Positions 14,684-23,464 of a DNA stretch of 31,133 nt are shown here, in pieces. The stretch comes from a virus, in the IMG/VR virus record IMGVR_UViG_3300035666_000118, positions 1 to 31,133 of that record; one strand, 5' to 3'. The notes beneath the pieces are model-generated. The model had not been told where the DNA came from, ran no database searches, and saw only the letters and a list, made by a program, of their open reading frames with translations. The number at the start of each line of letters is the position of its first letter. Positions within the stretch are counted from its first letter, which is position 1. The translations under genes and the position numbers were made by a program.

Positions 14684-15610
14684 TTAGGCGACGGCCAGAG
14701 TGGTGATGGTTCCAGAGCTTCCACGGTACTTCAGCGCACCGGCTTCGACATAGAGCTGACCGCCAGTGACGTTAGCCGTAGGAGCGGTTCCGTTGGCAAT
14801 CTGGATGGTCTTGGCAGCGGTGGTTCCGGCTGTGGTAAGACCCACCAACAGATTCCCACTCGCGTCGAGCGTCATCGCTTGGGTGAAGGTGATGGCGTTC
14901 GGAGAAGTGCCAGCAACAGCATTGAACCATCGGAACGAGCCATCGCGTTGCTGGAAACGAGTGGCGTTATTAGATGAAGCGGAAAGGTACTGGTAAGTAT
15001 CTGAACCAGTGCGAATGCTGTTACTCGTTAAATCAACAGCACCAAGACTGCTGTTTGTGTACAAACCAGCAAAAACGCCGACTTGAAGATTGCTTCCAGT
15101 GTTCCAAGCGGTGGACGGCGTAACGCCTATGCCCAGCCCCGTAGAGTTCAAAGTCATGGCGGTGGAGCCGCCGTTGAACCAAGTGTGATTGCCACCAGTG
15201 CTGATAAGATACTGCGTGACGCTATTCGCAATGATTCCTACATCATGGTTTGAAAGCGCACCAATCTCGGTTCGGCTTGAAAATGTAACACCACCAAAAA
15301 TTGTTCCATTTCCGCCAGCAATGGTACCGCGAACGTCCAATGCATAAAGCGGACTCGCCGTCCCAATACCCACCCGATTGTTCGTCGAATCAACCTTCAG
15401 CGTACTCGTGTCCACCGTCAGATCGCCGCTGATGGTGGCGGAGGCGAGGGTGGCGGTGGGAGAACAAGCGAGGATGTTGTTGATCGAGATGCGCTTGGTC
15501 GTACCGGATGCCGCCATCGACGTATCAGAAACGTCGACAATCGGCATCATGTCGTTTGCGGGATCGGCCGTCGTAAGGGCCGTCAGGGCTGTGATCTTAG
15601 TGTCTGGCAT
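14684..15610 (-). CDS. Fibre-like protein (308 aa), possible head fibre
   Basis: The start [29 protein letters not shown] is a common fibre N-terminal domain. Later segments carry [23 protein letters not shown] and [22 protein letters not shown], the repeats that precede chaperone-type ends in many fibres. Here no S74 peptidase or tail-chaperone domain follows; the protein ends after [25 protein letters not shown]. It lies in the head region, not beside the tail tip, so it may decorate the capsid. The fibre call is firm; attachment to the head is inference. Confidence 0.75.
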   Translation of the reverse strand: MPDTKITALTALTTADPANDMMPIVDVSDTSMAASGTTKRISINNILACSPTATLASATISGDLTVDTSTLKVDSTNNRVGIGTASPLYALDVRGTIAGGNGTIFGGVTFSSRTEIGALSNHDVGIIANSVTQYLISTGGNHTWFNGGSTAMTLNSTGLGIGVTPSTAWNTGSNLQVGVFAGLYTNSSLGAVDLTSNSIRTGSDTYQYLSASSNNATRFQQRDGSFRWFNAVAGTSPNAITFTQAMTLDASGNLLVGLTTAGTTAAKTIQIANGTAPTANVTGGQLYVEAGALKYRGSSGTITTLAVA

Positions 15611-15613
15611 GGG

Positions 15614-15844
15614 TCAGTTGGATTGAATTTGAAGTTTGAAATTGTCCTCCTGAAGAACAAAGTCGTTGTTCTCCAAGTCAAGATGATCGGCAGTTCCGAA
15701 TGTAATAACGAGTTTTCCGCTGCCGTCTTCTTGCAGCACAAAGAAGTCGTCCTCTTGCAGAACATCACGGCGAAGCACCGGCGCGTCAGTGCCACCGGCT
15801 TGGCCGATAAACAACCGATTGAGTGCTATGCCGAGTGAAATCAT
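15614..15844 (-). CDS. Small virion protein with LQED repeats (76 aa)
   Basis: The short motif VLQED occurs three times (in RRDVLQEDDF, FFVLQEDGSG and DFVLQEDNFK), separated by short strands. The start ATG at 15844 shares a base with the upstream stop (TAATG). A similar LLQE motif is in the product of 12505-12960. The repeats may be strand-turn units in a small virion protein. Function is unknown. Confidence 0.55.
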   Translation of the reverse strand: MISLGIALNRLFIGQAGGTDAPVLRRDVLQEDDFFVLQEDGSGKLVITFGTADHLDLENNDFVLQEDNFKLQIQSN

Positions 15845-16104
15845 TAGGCGCGAGCGTTAAACGCCACCACAGAGCCGCTGGAGATCTGGAAGCCGGTGAT
15901 GTTGCCCACCAGTGGGAAACCAGCCGGAATTGTCTTAGAGGTCCAAGTGCCAGATATTCCGAATCCAGTGATGGAGGTAAATACCGTTGGCTCGGTTGGA
16001 ATCAAGCCAGACCAGTTGCCGGTCTGAGCGGCGGTGCTAGTGACGAGTTGAAAGCCTTCGCGGCCCATCGAATACTCGGTTGAAATGTCTGCTTGAACGG
16101 CCAT
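15844..16104 (-). CDS. Small beta-rich protein, capsid decoration candidate (86 aa)
   Basis: MAVQADISTEYSMGREGFQLVTSTAAQTG is followed by beta segments ending in IPAGFPLVGNITGFQISSGSVVAFNARA. The pattern matches small proteins coded just after major capsid genes in other phages. Position two genes after the capsid gene supports a decoration or cement role. The evidence is positional plus the beta-rich plan; no signature residue is known to me. Confidence 0.55.
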   Translation of the reverse strand: MAVQADISTEYSMGREGFQLVTSTAAQTGNWSGLIPTEPTVFTSITGFGISGTWTSKTIPAGFPLVGNITGFQISSGSVVAFNARA

Positions 16105-16121
16105 TTTGTCTTTCGGTTAGA

Positions 16122-16155
16122 GGGGAGGCCACCGGAACTTTCCAGCAGCCTCCCC
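16122..16155. other. Stem-loop between head genes
   Basis: GGGGAGGC (16122-16129) pairs perfectly with GCCTCCCC (16148-16155) across an 18-base loop. On the minus strand no U-run follows, so a simple rho-independent terminator is unlikely. In the minus-strand message it sits between the 58-residue ORF and the decoration-candidate gene. It may adjust expression after the capsid gene or protect an mRNA end. Confidence 0.5.
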
Positions 16156-16165
16156 AATTTTAGGA

Positions 16166-16342
16166 TTAACCCTTACGAACTTTCGGTGCTAAGGCTCCCT
16201 GTATCCACAGGATGAGCTTGCCTCCTTCGGGAACTGAAACAGTGTTGAAATTGTCGCGTTGGAGACTCGCGTCAATATCGGGACCAGAAACGATCTTACT
16301 CTTGCCGTTCTTGTCCACTGCTACGGTGGTTGCGATACGCAT
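16166..16342 (-). CDS. Small protein after the capsid gene (58 aa)
   Basis: The ORF starts at ATG 16342, 11 bases after the capsid stop, and ends at 16166. The product MRIATTVAVDKNGKSKIVSGPD continues with DASLQRDNFNTVSVPEGGKLILWIQG and a basic end APKVRKG. It fills most of the gap between two head genes. AAGGA lies only one base before the ATG, inside the palindrome TCCTTAAGGA (16344-16353), so the ribosome site is unusual. It is soluble and unassigned. Confidence 0.6.
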   Translation of the reverse strand: MRIATTVAVDKNGKSKIVSGPDIDASLQRDNFNTVSVPEGGKLILWIQGALAPKVRKG

Positions 16343-16353
16343 ATCCTTAAGGA

Positions 16354-18513
16354 TTAAGCGGTGATCAGAACTTCAGCTTGCGTAGTGTCCGCAGCAGCAG
16401 CACCGAACATGATGTCATACGAAGCCATATGAGCGCGGGAAGCGCGGCTATACCAGACAGAGAGCAACACAGACAGACCATTGCTCAGTTCAACAGTGCG
16501 CTGCTCAACGAACTCACCAGCGATCATTCCAACCGGCAAACCGCTCGCAACCGCAATAGCGTCCTGACCGCAGACGAAACCAGCGGTGTTCGCAATAGCT
16601 CCAGTCCAGTCGTTCTGCTCCAAGATGTTCGCAAATCCGAAATAGCCGTTGTTCAACGGACCATAACGGGAATCAGGGAACGGATTGGTTCCAGCGGCAG
16701 CAGTCAACTGACCGGAGAACATCAAGCGAGCCATATGACTACCATCCAACAGCAACAGCTTCTGTCGATAGTTCTTAGCCAGAGCCAAGATCGCAGGAAG
16801 ATCGCTAGTGTCGAAATTCGCAGCAGCACCGATAACAGTACCAGCACCAAACAGAGCAGCGGTCATCTGAGCGGTGACCTTTTTGCTGATGGCAAGAGCG
16901 AAGATCTCAGCGGAACCCTGAGCGAGATCCGACAGAGCGAAACCCTGATTCAACTCCTGCTGAGTGACAGTGAAGGTCTTGGTGATCTGGTTAACAGTCA
17001 CCGAGGTAGCAGCCAGAGTGGACTCGTTGTTGGAGTTGTTCTCGAAGTCGGTCAGGTTGTCCTGAGCGTCATCACCACCAGTGAACTTCTTGACCTGAAC
17101 GGTAGCGCGGGGACGCAAGTTATCCAGACCAACGTTGCGCGTAAAATTGGCAATCATTGCCAACTTAGTAGTAGCAACAGTGATAACCGAGTCAGCGAGA
17201 TAATCGACAACCAGACCAGCAGCGAAAGTGTTCGCGTTCTGGGGAGCGATCAAGCGCGACTGACGCAGCAACTCGCTGTGGTTCTGAATCAAGAAACTCT
17301 TACGCTCCGCACCAGCGCGAAGAGACTTGTGCTTCTCCAGCAGCGGGTTGCCGAGGTTCTCAATCACGGGACGCACCGGCTCGGGAGCGGGAGCAGCGGC
17401 GGGAGACTTCATGGAAGCTTCCAGAGCGGAAAGCTTAGCAAGAATCGCGGTGAGATCAACGGAAGCGGCAGGAGCAGCCGCAGCCGTCACAGTAGTGCTA
17501 TCGGACATATTTGTGTCGGGTTGTTGTGTTGGTTGCGGCATGGAGTCCATGCCATTTTCACTAACAGCGTTATTGCTATTAGCAGAAATCTTGTCGTCTG
17601 GGGATTCATCTTCTTCCCCTTCTTCACGCTCGATTTGAGCGTACAGAGCGCGGAACCAATCGCGTCCAGCAGCACCGCCCCAGAGATTTGCTGCAACATC
17701 AGCGGGACTATTGGGTTCAGCCTCAAGAAAGCGTTCATTGCGACCCCACCAAGCGTTAGCCTTCTCAACCTTATCTTCGGTGGGGATTTCTCCAGCAACG
17801 AGAGACTCAGCCTCAAGAACGGTCTGTTTCTCAAGACCATCACCAGCCAAACCTTCAGCATATTGCTCCAGACCTCTGCGGAGGTTGTTTTTGACCGTCT
17901 CAGGAGCGGTCTTGGTGACAGCGCGGGGATGCCACTTAGCAGCCATCGCAAGCTGTTTGATCGGCTTGTCCACTAGACCAAACTGAATTGCTTCAGCGGT
18001 GGTGAACCAAGTCTCCGCCTTCATCGCAGCGCGGATGGATTCGGTAGAGCGTCCGGTCTTCTTAGCGTACACTCCAACCAGCACTTCAGCGTGTTGATCC
18101 AGAGCGTCAGCCATCTTCCGCATATCTTCTGAAGTACCAGAAGCCATACCGGAAGGATCGTGGATCATCATTAGAGCGGCATCAGCCATCTCTACACGAT
18201 CACCAGCAAGAGCAATGATCGAAGCAATGGAAGCCGCAATACCAACAACCCGAGTGGTCACCGGAGCTTTACGACCGCGCAACTGGTTGTAGATGCTCAG
18301 ACCATCCCAGACATTACCACCGGGAGAGTTGATCTCCACCAAGAGCGGCCCATTGCCCACTTCGTTGAGAACGTCAGAGAATTGCTTACCAGAGAGACCG
18401 TTACCACCAAACCAATCTTCGCCAATCTGGTCAAAGATCTGAATGGTTGCAGTCTCACCAGCGGAAGCCGCAGGAGCGTAATAAAGCCAATCTGATTTCT
18501 TAGTGAAGCTCAT
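16354..18513 (-). CDS. Prohead protease / scaffold-like / major capsid fusion (719 aa)
   Basis: Residues 20-185 are a ClpP-like (S14) prohead protease: EINSPGGNVWDGLSIYNQL, nucleophile Ser95 in GIAASIAS, His118 in MMIHDPSG, and Glu167 in AETWFTTAEA, where ClpP has Asp. Residues about 190-390 are acidic and Ala/Pro-rich with a helix (LTAILAKLSALEASMKS), which fits a scaffold/linker. Residues about 390-719 form an HK97-type capsid protein (RSRASRAHM-like end: WYSRASRAHMASYDIMFG). Lambda splits these roles between C/Nu3 and E. Self-cleavage should free the capsid part. Internal Met322, Met325 and Met336 could start a shorter product, but none has a strong ribosome site. The start overlaps the portal stop by ATGA. 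Confidence 0.88.
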   Translation of the reverse strand: MSFTKKSDWLYYAPAASAGETATIQIFDQIGEDWFGGNGLSGKQFSDVLNEVGNGPLLVEINSPGGNVWDGLSIYNQLRGRKAPVTTRVVGIAASIASIIALAGDRVEMADAALMMIHDPSGMASGTSEDMRKMADALDQHAEVLVGVYAKKTGRSTESIRAAMKAETWFTTAEAIQFGLVDKPIKQLAMAAKWHPRAVTKTAPETVKNNLRRGLEQYAEGLAGDGLEKQTVLEAESLVAGEIPTEDKVEKANAWWGRNERFLEAEPNSPADVAANLWGGAAGRDWFRALYAQIEREEGEEDESPDDKISANSNNAVSENGMDSMPQPTQQPDTNMSDSTTVTAAAAPAASVDLTAILAKLSALEASMKSPAAAPAPEPVRPVIENLGNPLLEKHKSLRAGAERKSFLIQNHSELLRQSRLIAPQNANTFAAGLVVDYLADSVITVATTKLAMIANFTRNVGLDNLRPRATVQVKKFTGGDDAQDNLTDFENNSNNESTLAATSVTVNQITKTFTVTQQELNQGFALSDLAQGSAEIFALAISKKVTAQMTAALFGAGTVIGAAANFDTSDLPAILALAKNYRQKLLLLDGSHMARLMFSGQLTAAAGTNPFPDSRYGPLNNGYFGFANILEQNDWTGAIANTAGFVCGQDAIAVASGLPVGMIAGEFVEQRTVELSNGLSVLLSVWYSRASRAHMASYDIMFGAAAADTTQAEVLITA

Positions 18514-20081
18514 TTTGTTTTCTTGGCTCGCGGCTTGCGTTGCTTTTTGACTGAAGCGGTCACTTCGGTTTGTTCTACAACAAGCGGTTGCGATCCACCT
18601 TCTGACGGAGCAACTGGAGACGGAGATTCAGAAGAATCATCTTCAATGTCAATAGCCGGTGCAGCACTAGCCGCAGGACGTTCTTTCTGAATCACCGAAA
18701 TCTCAGATACATCAACTCCGTATTTGTCAGCAAGTTGACGCACAAACAAAGCTTGCTGTGCTTTTGCTTCTAAAGCAGACCGCCAATCAAGACCACGCGC
18801 ACCATAGACTTCATCGTAAGTCAGAATGCCAGCCTCCAATTCAGCCAACTGAGCAGCGGAATTACGGCCAACATCAACGTTCGGAGAGCGGGGAGCGGTA
18901 ATCGCTACCTCGTACCAATCAGACGGAGCATCGTTGAGCGTTGGGTCAGTCTTGATAGCGTACTCCATGACGTATTCATAAATACGTCGAGCCGCTGACG
19001 ACATCACTTGATGCCGAGACTTAAACCACACAGCAGACATATCTAGCGCACCGCGATAGACAGTTCCCTGCATGGACTCTGGATAAACGAGAACGTAAGG
19101 AATACCAACACCAGCGCATACCTTTTCGGTCAGTTGACGCCAGTATTCCCGCATATTTACACCGGGACGTTCTGTTGCGAACTGTTCAAACGAATCACCG
19201 TTCTTGAGTACTTTAACAGACGATCCAAAGACCTGTTCGTAATAGTTCTCCGCAGTGTTCTGAGTGGTTTGCGAGATTCCACCAGATCGAAGGCTGGAGG
19301 CTTGAACCTCACCGGAGACGGTTTTGACGATCTGAGCGACGGAAGCACCTAACTTACAAGCTTCCATCTCCAGCTTCTGCAAGTCGTCGAGATCGTGAAG
19401 GTCGTTGATTACAGCAGAGACAAACGGAAGACCTCTAAGCTGACCGGGACGATTCGGCTCGTAAATGTGAACCACCGAATCGGAACCAATTGAGCGAACG
19501 TCAGTAAGATTACCCTGAGTCTTCTCTGATCCAATAAAGTAGGCAACAGCGCGACCAGTGCGCGGGTCAAATCGGATACCGTCAAACACGGTCTGGTCTG
19601 CCTCCATTCCAGCAGGAGTGGCAATCGACTGAGCTTCGATAAGCTGCAATCTCGGCTTTCCGCTCTCACCTTTGGTCAAAAGGATAAAGCTTTCACCGTC
19701 GAAGAACCAACCGCGAGCCGCTTGGCTCATCAGCGTTGCAAAAGACTGACGCGAACCGATATCGGGATATCGGCTCCAAACATCAAACCACTTCTTAGCT
19801 TTAAGGTTCCAAGCAGGATCGCTTGAAGCAGGTTGAACCGAGAAGCTGGAGCCAACGGTGTAAGACTCAAACAGATCTCCGAGTCTGTTCAGAACAGCGT
19901 TGTTCTGTTCAAAGAAACGGGACTTACGGACAATCGCTTGACGGGTTGAACTCGTTACATCAAAGCGAGCCGAAGTGTAAGACGTATCGAGATACGAACG
20001 ACGCAACGACTGACCGGCTCCCTCGTACTTATTAACGGGAGCGGGAAACAGCTTATTAGCAATGGTTTGAAGGATTCCCAT
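18510..20081 (-). CDS. Portal protein, lambda type (523 aa)
   Basis: The portal forms the dodecameric ring at the head vertex for DNA entry and exit. The sequence (RRSYLDTSYTSARFDVTSSTRQAIVRKSRFFEQNNAVLNRLGDLFESYTVG, RGWFFDGESFILLTKGESGKPRLQLIEAQSI, HIYEPNRPGQLRGLPFVSAVINDLHDLDDLQKLEMEACKL) is the lambda portal family pattern. Length is typical. The C-terminal 60 residues are Ser/Pro/Glu then Lys-rich (KKQRKPRAKKTK). The start ATG shares a base with the upstream TAA. It lies between the gpW-like gene and the protease fusion, the expected order. Confidence 0.92.
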   Translation of the reverse strand: MGILQTIANKLFPAPVNKYEGAGQSLRRSYLDTSYTSARFDVTSSTRQAIVRKSRFFEQNNAVLNRLGDLFESYTVGSSFSVQPASSDPAWNLKAKKWFDVWSRYPDIGSRQSFATLMSQAARGWFFDGESFILLTKGESGKPRLQLIEAQSIATPAGMEADQTVFDGIRFDPRTGRAVAYFIGSEKTQGNLTDVRSIGSDSVVHIYEPNRPGQLRGLPFVSAVINDLHDLDDLQKLEMEACKLGASVAQIVKTVSGEVQASSLRSGGISQTTQNTAENYYEQVFGSSVKVLKNGDSFEQFATERPGVNMREYWRQLTEKVCAGVGIPYVLVYPESMQGTVYRGALDMSAVWFKSRHQVMSSAARRIYEYVMEYAIKTDPTLNDAPSDWYEVAITAPRSPNVDVGRNSAAQLAELEAGILTYDEVYGARGLDWRSALEAKAQQALFVRQLADKYGVDVSEISVIQKERPAASAAPAIDIEDDSSESPSPVAPSEGGSQPLVVEQTEVTASVKKQRKPRAKKTK

Positions 20082-20482
20082 TAGCTCATCCGAGTTGTGG
20101 GTTCACGACGGAATTGCGTGAAATCACCGTAATACCGAGTAACCGCCACCAGAATGGTTCCAAGCATCTTGTTATAGATCTGGAGGTCTGACGGATTAGT
20201 GATTCCGTCTCCAGCCAATAGGGTCACGGCAAGATCGTAGTCTGAGAGCAGTGATTCCCACATTTCCAACATTTCACCAGCGGAAGCGGAACCCTTACCG
20301 GGTTCAGCGAACTCAACGGAAACGTCAGAACTAGAAGTTGAGCGAACAACTTGACCGGACTCTATAGCGTTTGCGGCAACCGTAAGCTTTGCAGTCAAAG
20401 CCTCAAGCAATGTCAAAGCGGCTTTGCTTGCGTAGGTAGTACGCAAATAACTCCGCTTTGTTGCTACGGTGTAGGTCAACAC
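20081..20482 (-). CDS. gpW-like head protein candidate (133 aa)
   Basis: It stands between large terminase and portal, the place of lambda W. The segment AIESGQVVRSTSSSDVSVEFAEPG followed by a helix (GEMLEMWESLLSDYD) recalls the W pattern of helix, short strands and helix, but the protein is about twice as long. The frame opens at GTG 20482 with no clear ribosome site. The match is loose, so W-like is a hypothesis. Confidence 0.45.
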   Translation of the reverse strand: MLTYTVATKRSYLRTTYASKAALTLLEALTAKLTVAANAIESGQVVRSTSSSDVSVEFAEPGKGSASAGEMLEMWESLLSDYDLAVTLLAGDGITNPSDLQIYNKMLGTILVAVTRYYGDFTQFRREPTTRMS

Positions 20483-20494
20483 TTGCGCGGACTA

Positions 20495-20513
20495 TTCACA
20501 GACCAACTGTGAA
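20495..20513. other. Short hairpin after the large terminase gene
   Basis: TTCACAG (20495-20501) and CTGTGAA (20507-20513) pair perfectly around a 5-base loop, placed at the junction of the terminase stop and the next start. No U-tract follows on the minus strand, so it is not a standard terminator. It may limit translation of the weakly initiated next gene. Confidence 0.4.
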
Positions 20514-20514
20514 G

Positions 20515-22365
20515 TCAACTACTAGAATTTTCTGAACTAGTAGATGCCAGATCGTTCCACAACATCACCATTGCCAATTGCATCAACTCGCAGTCATGCA
20601 AATGGTCCGGCCAGCGAGTGTTTCGCTTGAACCACAAGTGTTTGATTCGTCCCGCTCTGTTAGCCGTTGGCTTTAGAACGTGAGAGTCCAAATGCTTCCA
20701 GTATGTATCAGAATCGCTTGCAAATGCCCCTTCAGCCTCAAGCGGTGCAGGAAGACTACAAACGGTCCATTGATGATTCTCGGAGCCTTTACGAAGCCTC
20801 TGAAGAACTTCCCGCATGTGTTCACTATCGAAGACCAGAAGAGGCTGGACCGCATCAGTCCGCATTGACGTTGAAGTCGTAATGCCGAAGGGATGGATTG
20901 CGCCAGTCTTGCTGGTGAATCGCGCTCCGGTTTCTCGGCCTTTCATTGGCATCCAACCAATAAGCATTGGCTTTCTCAGCCCTCCTTCTGGTGGATACCG
21001 GAGACCGCAGGGATATGTGATTGGATTGACGCTGCTTTGTGAGAACTCAGCACAAGCATCGTAGACCGCTTGGGTGTTGAAACCGGAGTCGATGCCGACG
21101 TCCATATCATGCACGTTGTATTGAAGTTGGACCCGTCGAAGTGCAGCAAAATCGTCAGCATGACCGGCGGCAACAAGACGCGAATTGCCTTTGCTCCACT
21201 CTCGGCAAACCCACCAGACAAACGGAGCAGCGGCTTGAACGTCAGCGGTCAGGTAACGTCTGGCTTCGGGTAGTCCAGCATCAGACACGATCTCAACTCG
21301 CTCTTGTTGAGACTCTTGGTTTTCCCACGGCTCCGCGAGCATACCGTTAATGAAACCCTGCAACCCCATCATTGAGCTTTTGGCTTCCAAGAACGAGACG
21401 GCTAGATGTCCCCAAGTGCATTTCCGATCCGGTGAGTAAAGAGACGACAAGTGGTAAGATCGGACACTCGGCAAGCTCGCTTGATTCTCGGCAATCCATT
21501 TCCCGTGTCTCAACGCTGCCACCTTATGGGAATCCGAAATCTTACCCTGACAGAGTTGGCAAACGTAATGCGCTGACGACCGGATACGCTGCCAGTCTGG
21601 TTTTCCGTCTTCGGTCTTAGCATTGTCCCAAGTGACCTGCTTCCATTCTAGCTTGATGTATTCTGCGCAATGCGGACACGGGATGTAATACCGTCGCTGG
21701 TCTCCTCTAAGATAACGCTGCCAGATTCTACCCTCTGAGGTTGTCGGAGTGCTGGTGAAGAACGCTTTTGAGCTTGAGAATGCTTTCAGCCGTTGTTCTG
21801 CAAGGTCCAAAGCATCAGCTTCTTTCGCGGTGGCTTCAGCGAATTTGTCTACCTCATCTGCGACCAAGATTCGCACCGGACGGGACGCTAGATTTGCCGG
21901 TGAATTGGACCCAACAAAGGTCAAAGTGCAGCGATCAAATTGCTGCTCAAGATTGGTCATCTGGTCCGCATCCGAAGGGAACCGCGCAACCAATGCGGGA
22001 CAGTCTTCCAACAATGGCATCCAACGCGATTTGCTAAACGAGCGAGCCAGATTCTCACTCGGCATCAGCCACAGCGCGGGACTTGGCTCTGTGTCGATAG
22101 CCCACGCAAGACCAGCCATGAGCGTCGTCGTCTTGCTGGTCTGGGAACCCCAACACAAAGTCACCTCAGAGACTGACGGATCTTTCCAGCACTCAAGCGG
22201 TTCTCTGCAATACGGACGAACAGCGGTTGAGAAAGGTCCGGGATGTTCAGTCTGCCGTTGTGTCAACGTGAGGTTGGATTCGCTCCACTCCACCACAGTC
22301 TGCCGTGGGGACGGACGGTAGATCTGGCGACGGAACTCTAGGATTTCGCGTTGTAAATCAAGCAT
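20515..22365 (-). CDS. terL: Terminase large subunit, lambda gpA type (616 aa)
   Basis: The packaging motor ATPase and nuclease. Residues 41-60 (HPGPFSTAVRPYCREPLECW) and the deviant Walker A at 73-80 (GSQTSKTT) match the gpA group. Walker B is RILVADEVDKF with Asp170/Glu171. A zinc-ribbon-like pair CPHC and CQLC lies further on, as in gpA relatives. The C-terminal half carries acidic nuclease residues, including DVGIDSGFNTQ. ATG at 22365 overlaps the stop of the nuclease gene by one base; a TTG one codon earlier is possible. The gpA type predicts cohesive-end packaging. Confidence 0.92.
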   Translation of the reverse strand: MLDLQREILEFRRQIYRPSPRQTVVEWSESNLTLTQRQTEHPGPFSTAVRPYCREPLECWKDPSVSEVTLCWGSQTSKTTTLMAGLAWAIDTEPSPALWLMPSENLARSFSKSRWMPLLEDCPALVARFPSDADQMTNLEQQFDRCTLTFVGSNSPANLASRPVRILVADEVDKFAEATAKEADALDLAEQRLKAFSSSKAFFTSTPTTSEGRIWQRYLRGDQRRYYIPCPHCAEYIKLEWKQVTWDNAKTEDGKPDWQRIRSSAHYVCQLCQGKISDSHKVAALRHGKWIAENQASLPSVRSYHLSSLYSPDRKCTWGHLAVSFLEAKSSMMGLQGFINGMLAEPWENQESQQERVEIVSDAGLPEARRYLTADVQAAAPFVWWVCREWSKGNSRLVAAGHADDFAALRRVQLQYNVHDMDVGIDSGFNTQAVYDACAEFSQSSVNPITYPCGLRYPPEGGLRKPMLIGWMPMKGRETGARFTSKTGAIHPFGITTSTSMRTDAVQPLLVFDSEHMREVLQRLRKGSENHQWTVCSLPAPLEAEGAFASDSDTYWKHLDSHVLKPTANRAGRIKHLWFKRNTRWPDHLHDCELMQLAMVMLWNDLASTSSENSSS

Positions 22366-22859
22366 CAAAACAACTCCGTATTCAATTCTTCGATCCGGTG
22401 CTTTCGAGCTTCACTCATATTCAAGAATGCCATTCGCTCGTTGACCCCATCCATCAGCTTGTCCCGCAACTGCACGTTGCAACCCCAAGTTGCGTTCTCG
22501 TTGAAGATTTCAACCATCAGCACCAGACCGTCTGGCTCCAAGTGCAGGATTCCCCAAAACGGAAGCTTCGTATGCTTCGTAATCTCAAGCGCGGCATGAA
22601 GCTTACTCCATGAAATCATCCATTGGTTGCCGTAGGTTGACTCAAGCTTTGCTAGTCCGTAAGTCCGAGATTTCACCTCATAACTTCCGGTAATTACGCC
22701 AGCGTTTTGGTTCCAGATGAACCCATCAATGCGCGACGGCTTATCGTCTGCGATTGGCAAAAACCGCAGAACCGTGTCACGCTCGATGGCTTTGAGCGCG
22801 ATCTTGTTCTGACGGAGTGCTTCTAGCCCTCTCGGTTTCTGGCAGTTCAGGATTTCCAT
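22365..22859 (-). CDS. PD-(D/E)XK nuclease-like protein between terminase genes (164 aa)
   Basis: The core reads DDKPSRIDGFIWNQNAGVITGSYEVKSRTYGLAKL: Asp in RIDGF and Glu-x-Lys in YEVKSR form the PD-(D/E)XK site on two strands. A long helix follows (SWSKLHAALEITKHTKLPF). The fold places it with small phage endonucleases. It overlaps small terminase by 13 bases and large terminase by one base, so all three are likely co-translated. A role in packaging-end processing or host DNA decay is inferred. The nuclease call itself is good. Confidence 0.7.
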   Translation of the reverse strand: MEILNCQKPRGLEALRQNKIALKAIERDTVLRFLPIADDKPSRIDGFIWNQNAGVITGSYEVKSRTYGLAKLESTYGNQWMISWSKLHAALEITKHTKLPFWGILHLEPDGLVLMVEIFNENATWGCNVQLRDKLMDGVNERMAFLNMSEARKHRIEELNTELF

Positions 22860-23464
22860 GGGTCAGTCTGGTGCAACGTCTTGAGGCAAACATCTTGGAC
22901 CCAACGCTCTAGCTCACGCTCAGCGTGTTCTGGGTCATGCGGTGCAATGCGTCCAGCCAGTTGCTTAGGCATCGACTTCAGCAACTGAGCAACCGCTCCG
23001 TCATGGTCCAGCATCGCTTTCTTGACCCAATCGCCAGACACTAACTTCCGCTCACGCTCTGCGAGATCCAGAACGTCTTGCTTTGAGTTAATGAGGTTCT
23101 TGGCTGCGGTTGAATGAACCGAGACCATGCGGCCAGCATCCAGAGATCGCGCTCTGAGGCTTTCAACGGCTAGACCATAAGCAGCACGCTCAATCTCCTT
23201 CTGTCGCTCATACGCTCCCTGCGGAGTGTCATTGGCTACCTGAGAGCGGTCTACCTTCTCTTCGGCTTCTGGGGGGCGATAAGGTCCATCAATAGGCTCT
23301 GACCGAATGTGGCTCGCTTCAATAGCAGCCTTCCTCCTTTGCGCTCCAGACCCACGCCAAGCGTCCGCAGCTTCAGCGGAGTCCAAAGGCATACCTTTCG
23401 AGACCAACTGAGAGACTCGTCCTTTGGTTAGACCAGAGTGCTTAACGTATTCGCTTTGGGTCAT
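22847..23464 (-). CDS. terS: Terminase small subunit (205 aa)
   Basis: The N terminus MTQSEYVKHSGLTKGRVSQLVSKGMPLDSAEAADAWR is a helix-turn-helix like those of Nu1-type small terminases, which bind the packaging site. A long charged helical centre (QGAYERQKEIERAAYGLAVESLRARSLDAGRMV) fits the oligomer core. Length is usual. It begins in an ATGA overlap and lies upstream of the nuclease and large subunit. The call rests on the HTH plus the position next to a clear terL. Confidence 0.8.
   Translation of the reverse strand: MTQSEYVKHSGLTKGRVSQLVSKGMPLDSAEAADAWRGSGAQRRKAAIEASHIRSEPIDGPYRPPEAEEKVDRSQVANDTPQGAYERQKEIERAAYGLAVESLRARSLDAGRMVSVHSTAAKNLINSKQDVLDLAERERKLVSGDWVKKAMLDHDGAVAQLLKSMPKQLAGRIAPHDPEHAERELERWVQDVCLKTLHQTDPWKS

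Noticed and set aside
17321-17508. Separate internal start for scaffold or capsid
   Set aside because: Met codons exist at residues 322, 325 and 336 of the fusion but none has a convincing ribosome site; left as a possibility, not annotated as a gene.
16378-17976. 532-codon plus-strand ORF opposite the protease/capsid fusion
   Set aside because: It is low-complexity Ser/Arg/Gln-rich translation of the antisense strand, without domain features; the minus frame contains clear protease and capsid motifs.
20495-20513. Rho-independent terminator after the large terminase gene
   Set aside because: The 7-bp hairpin is real but no U-tract follows on the coding strand, and the genes downstream belong to the same module.
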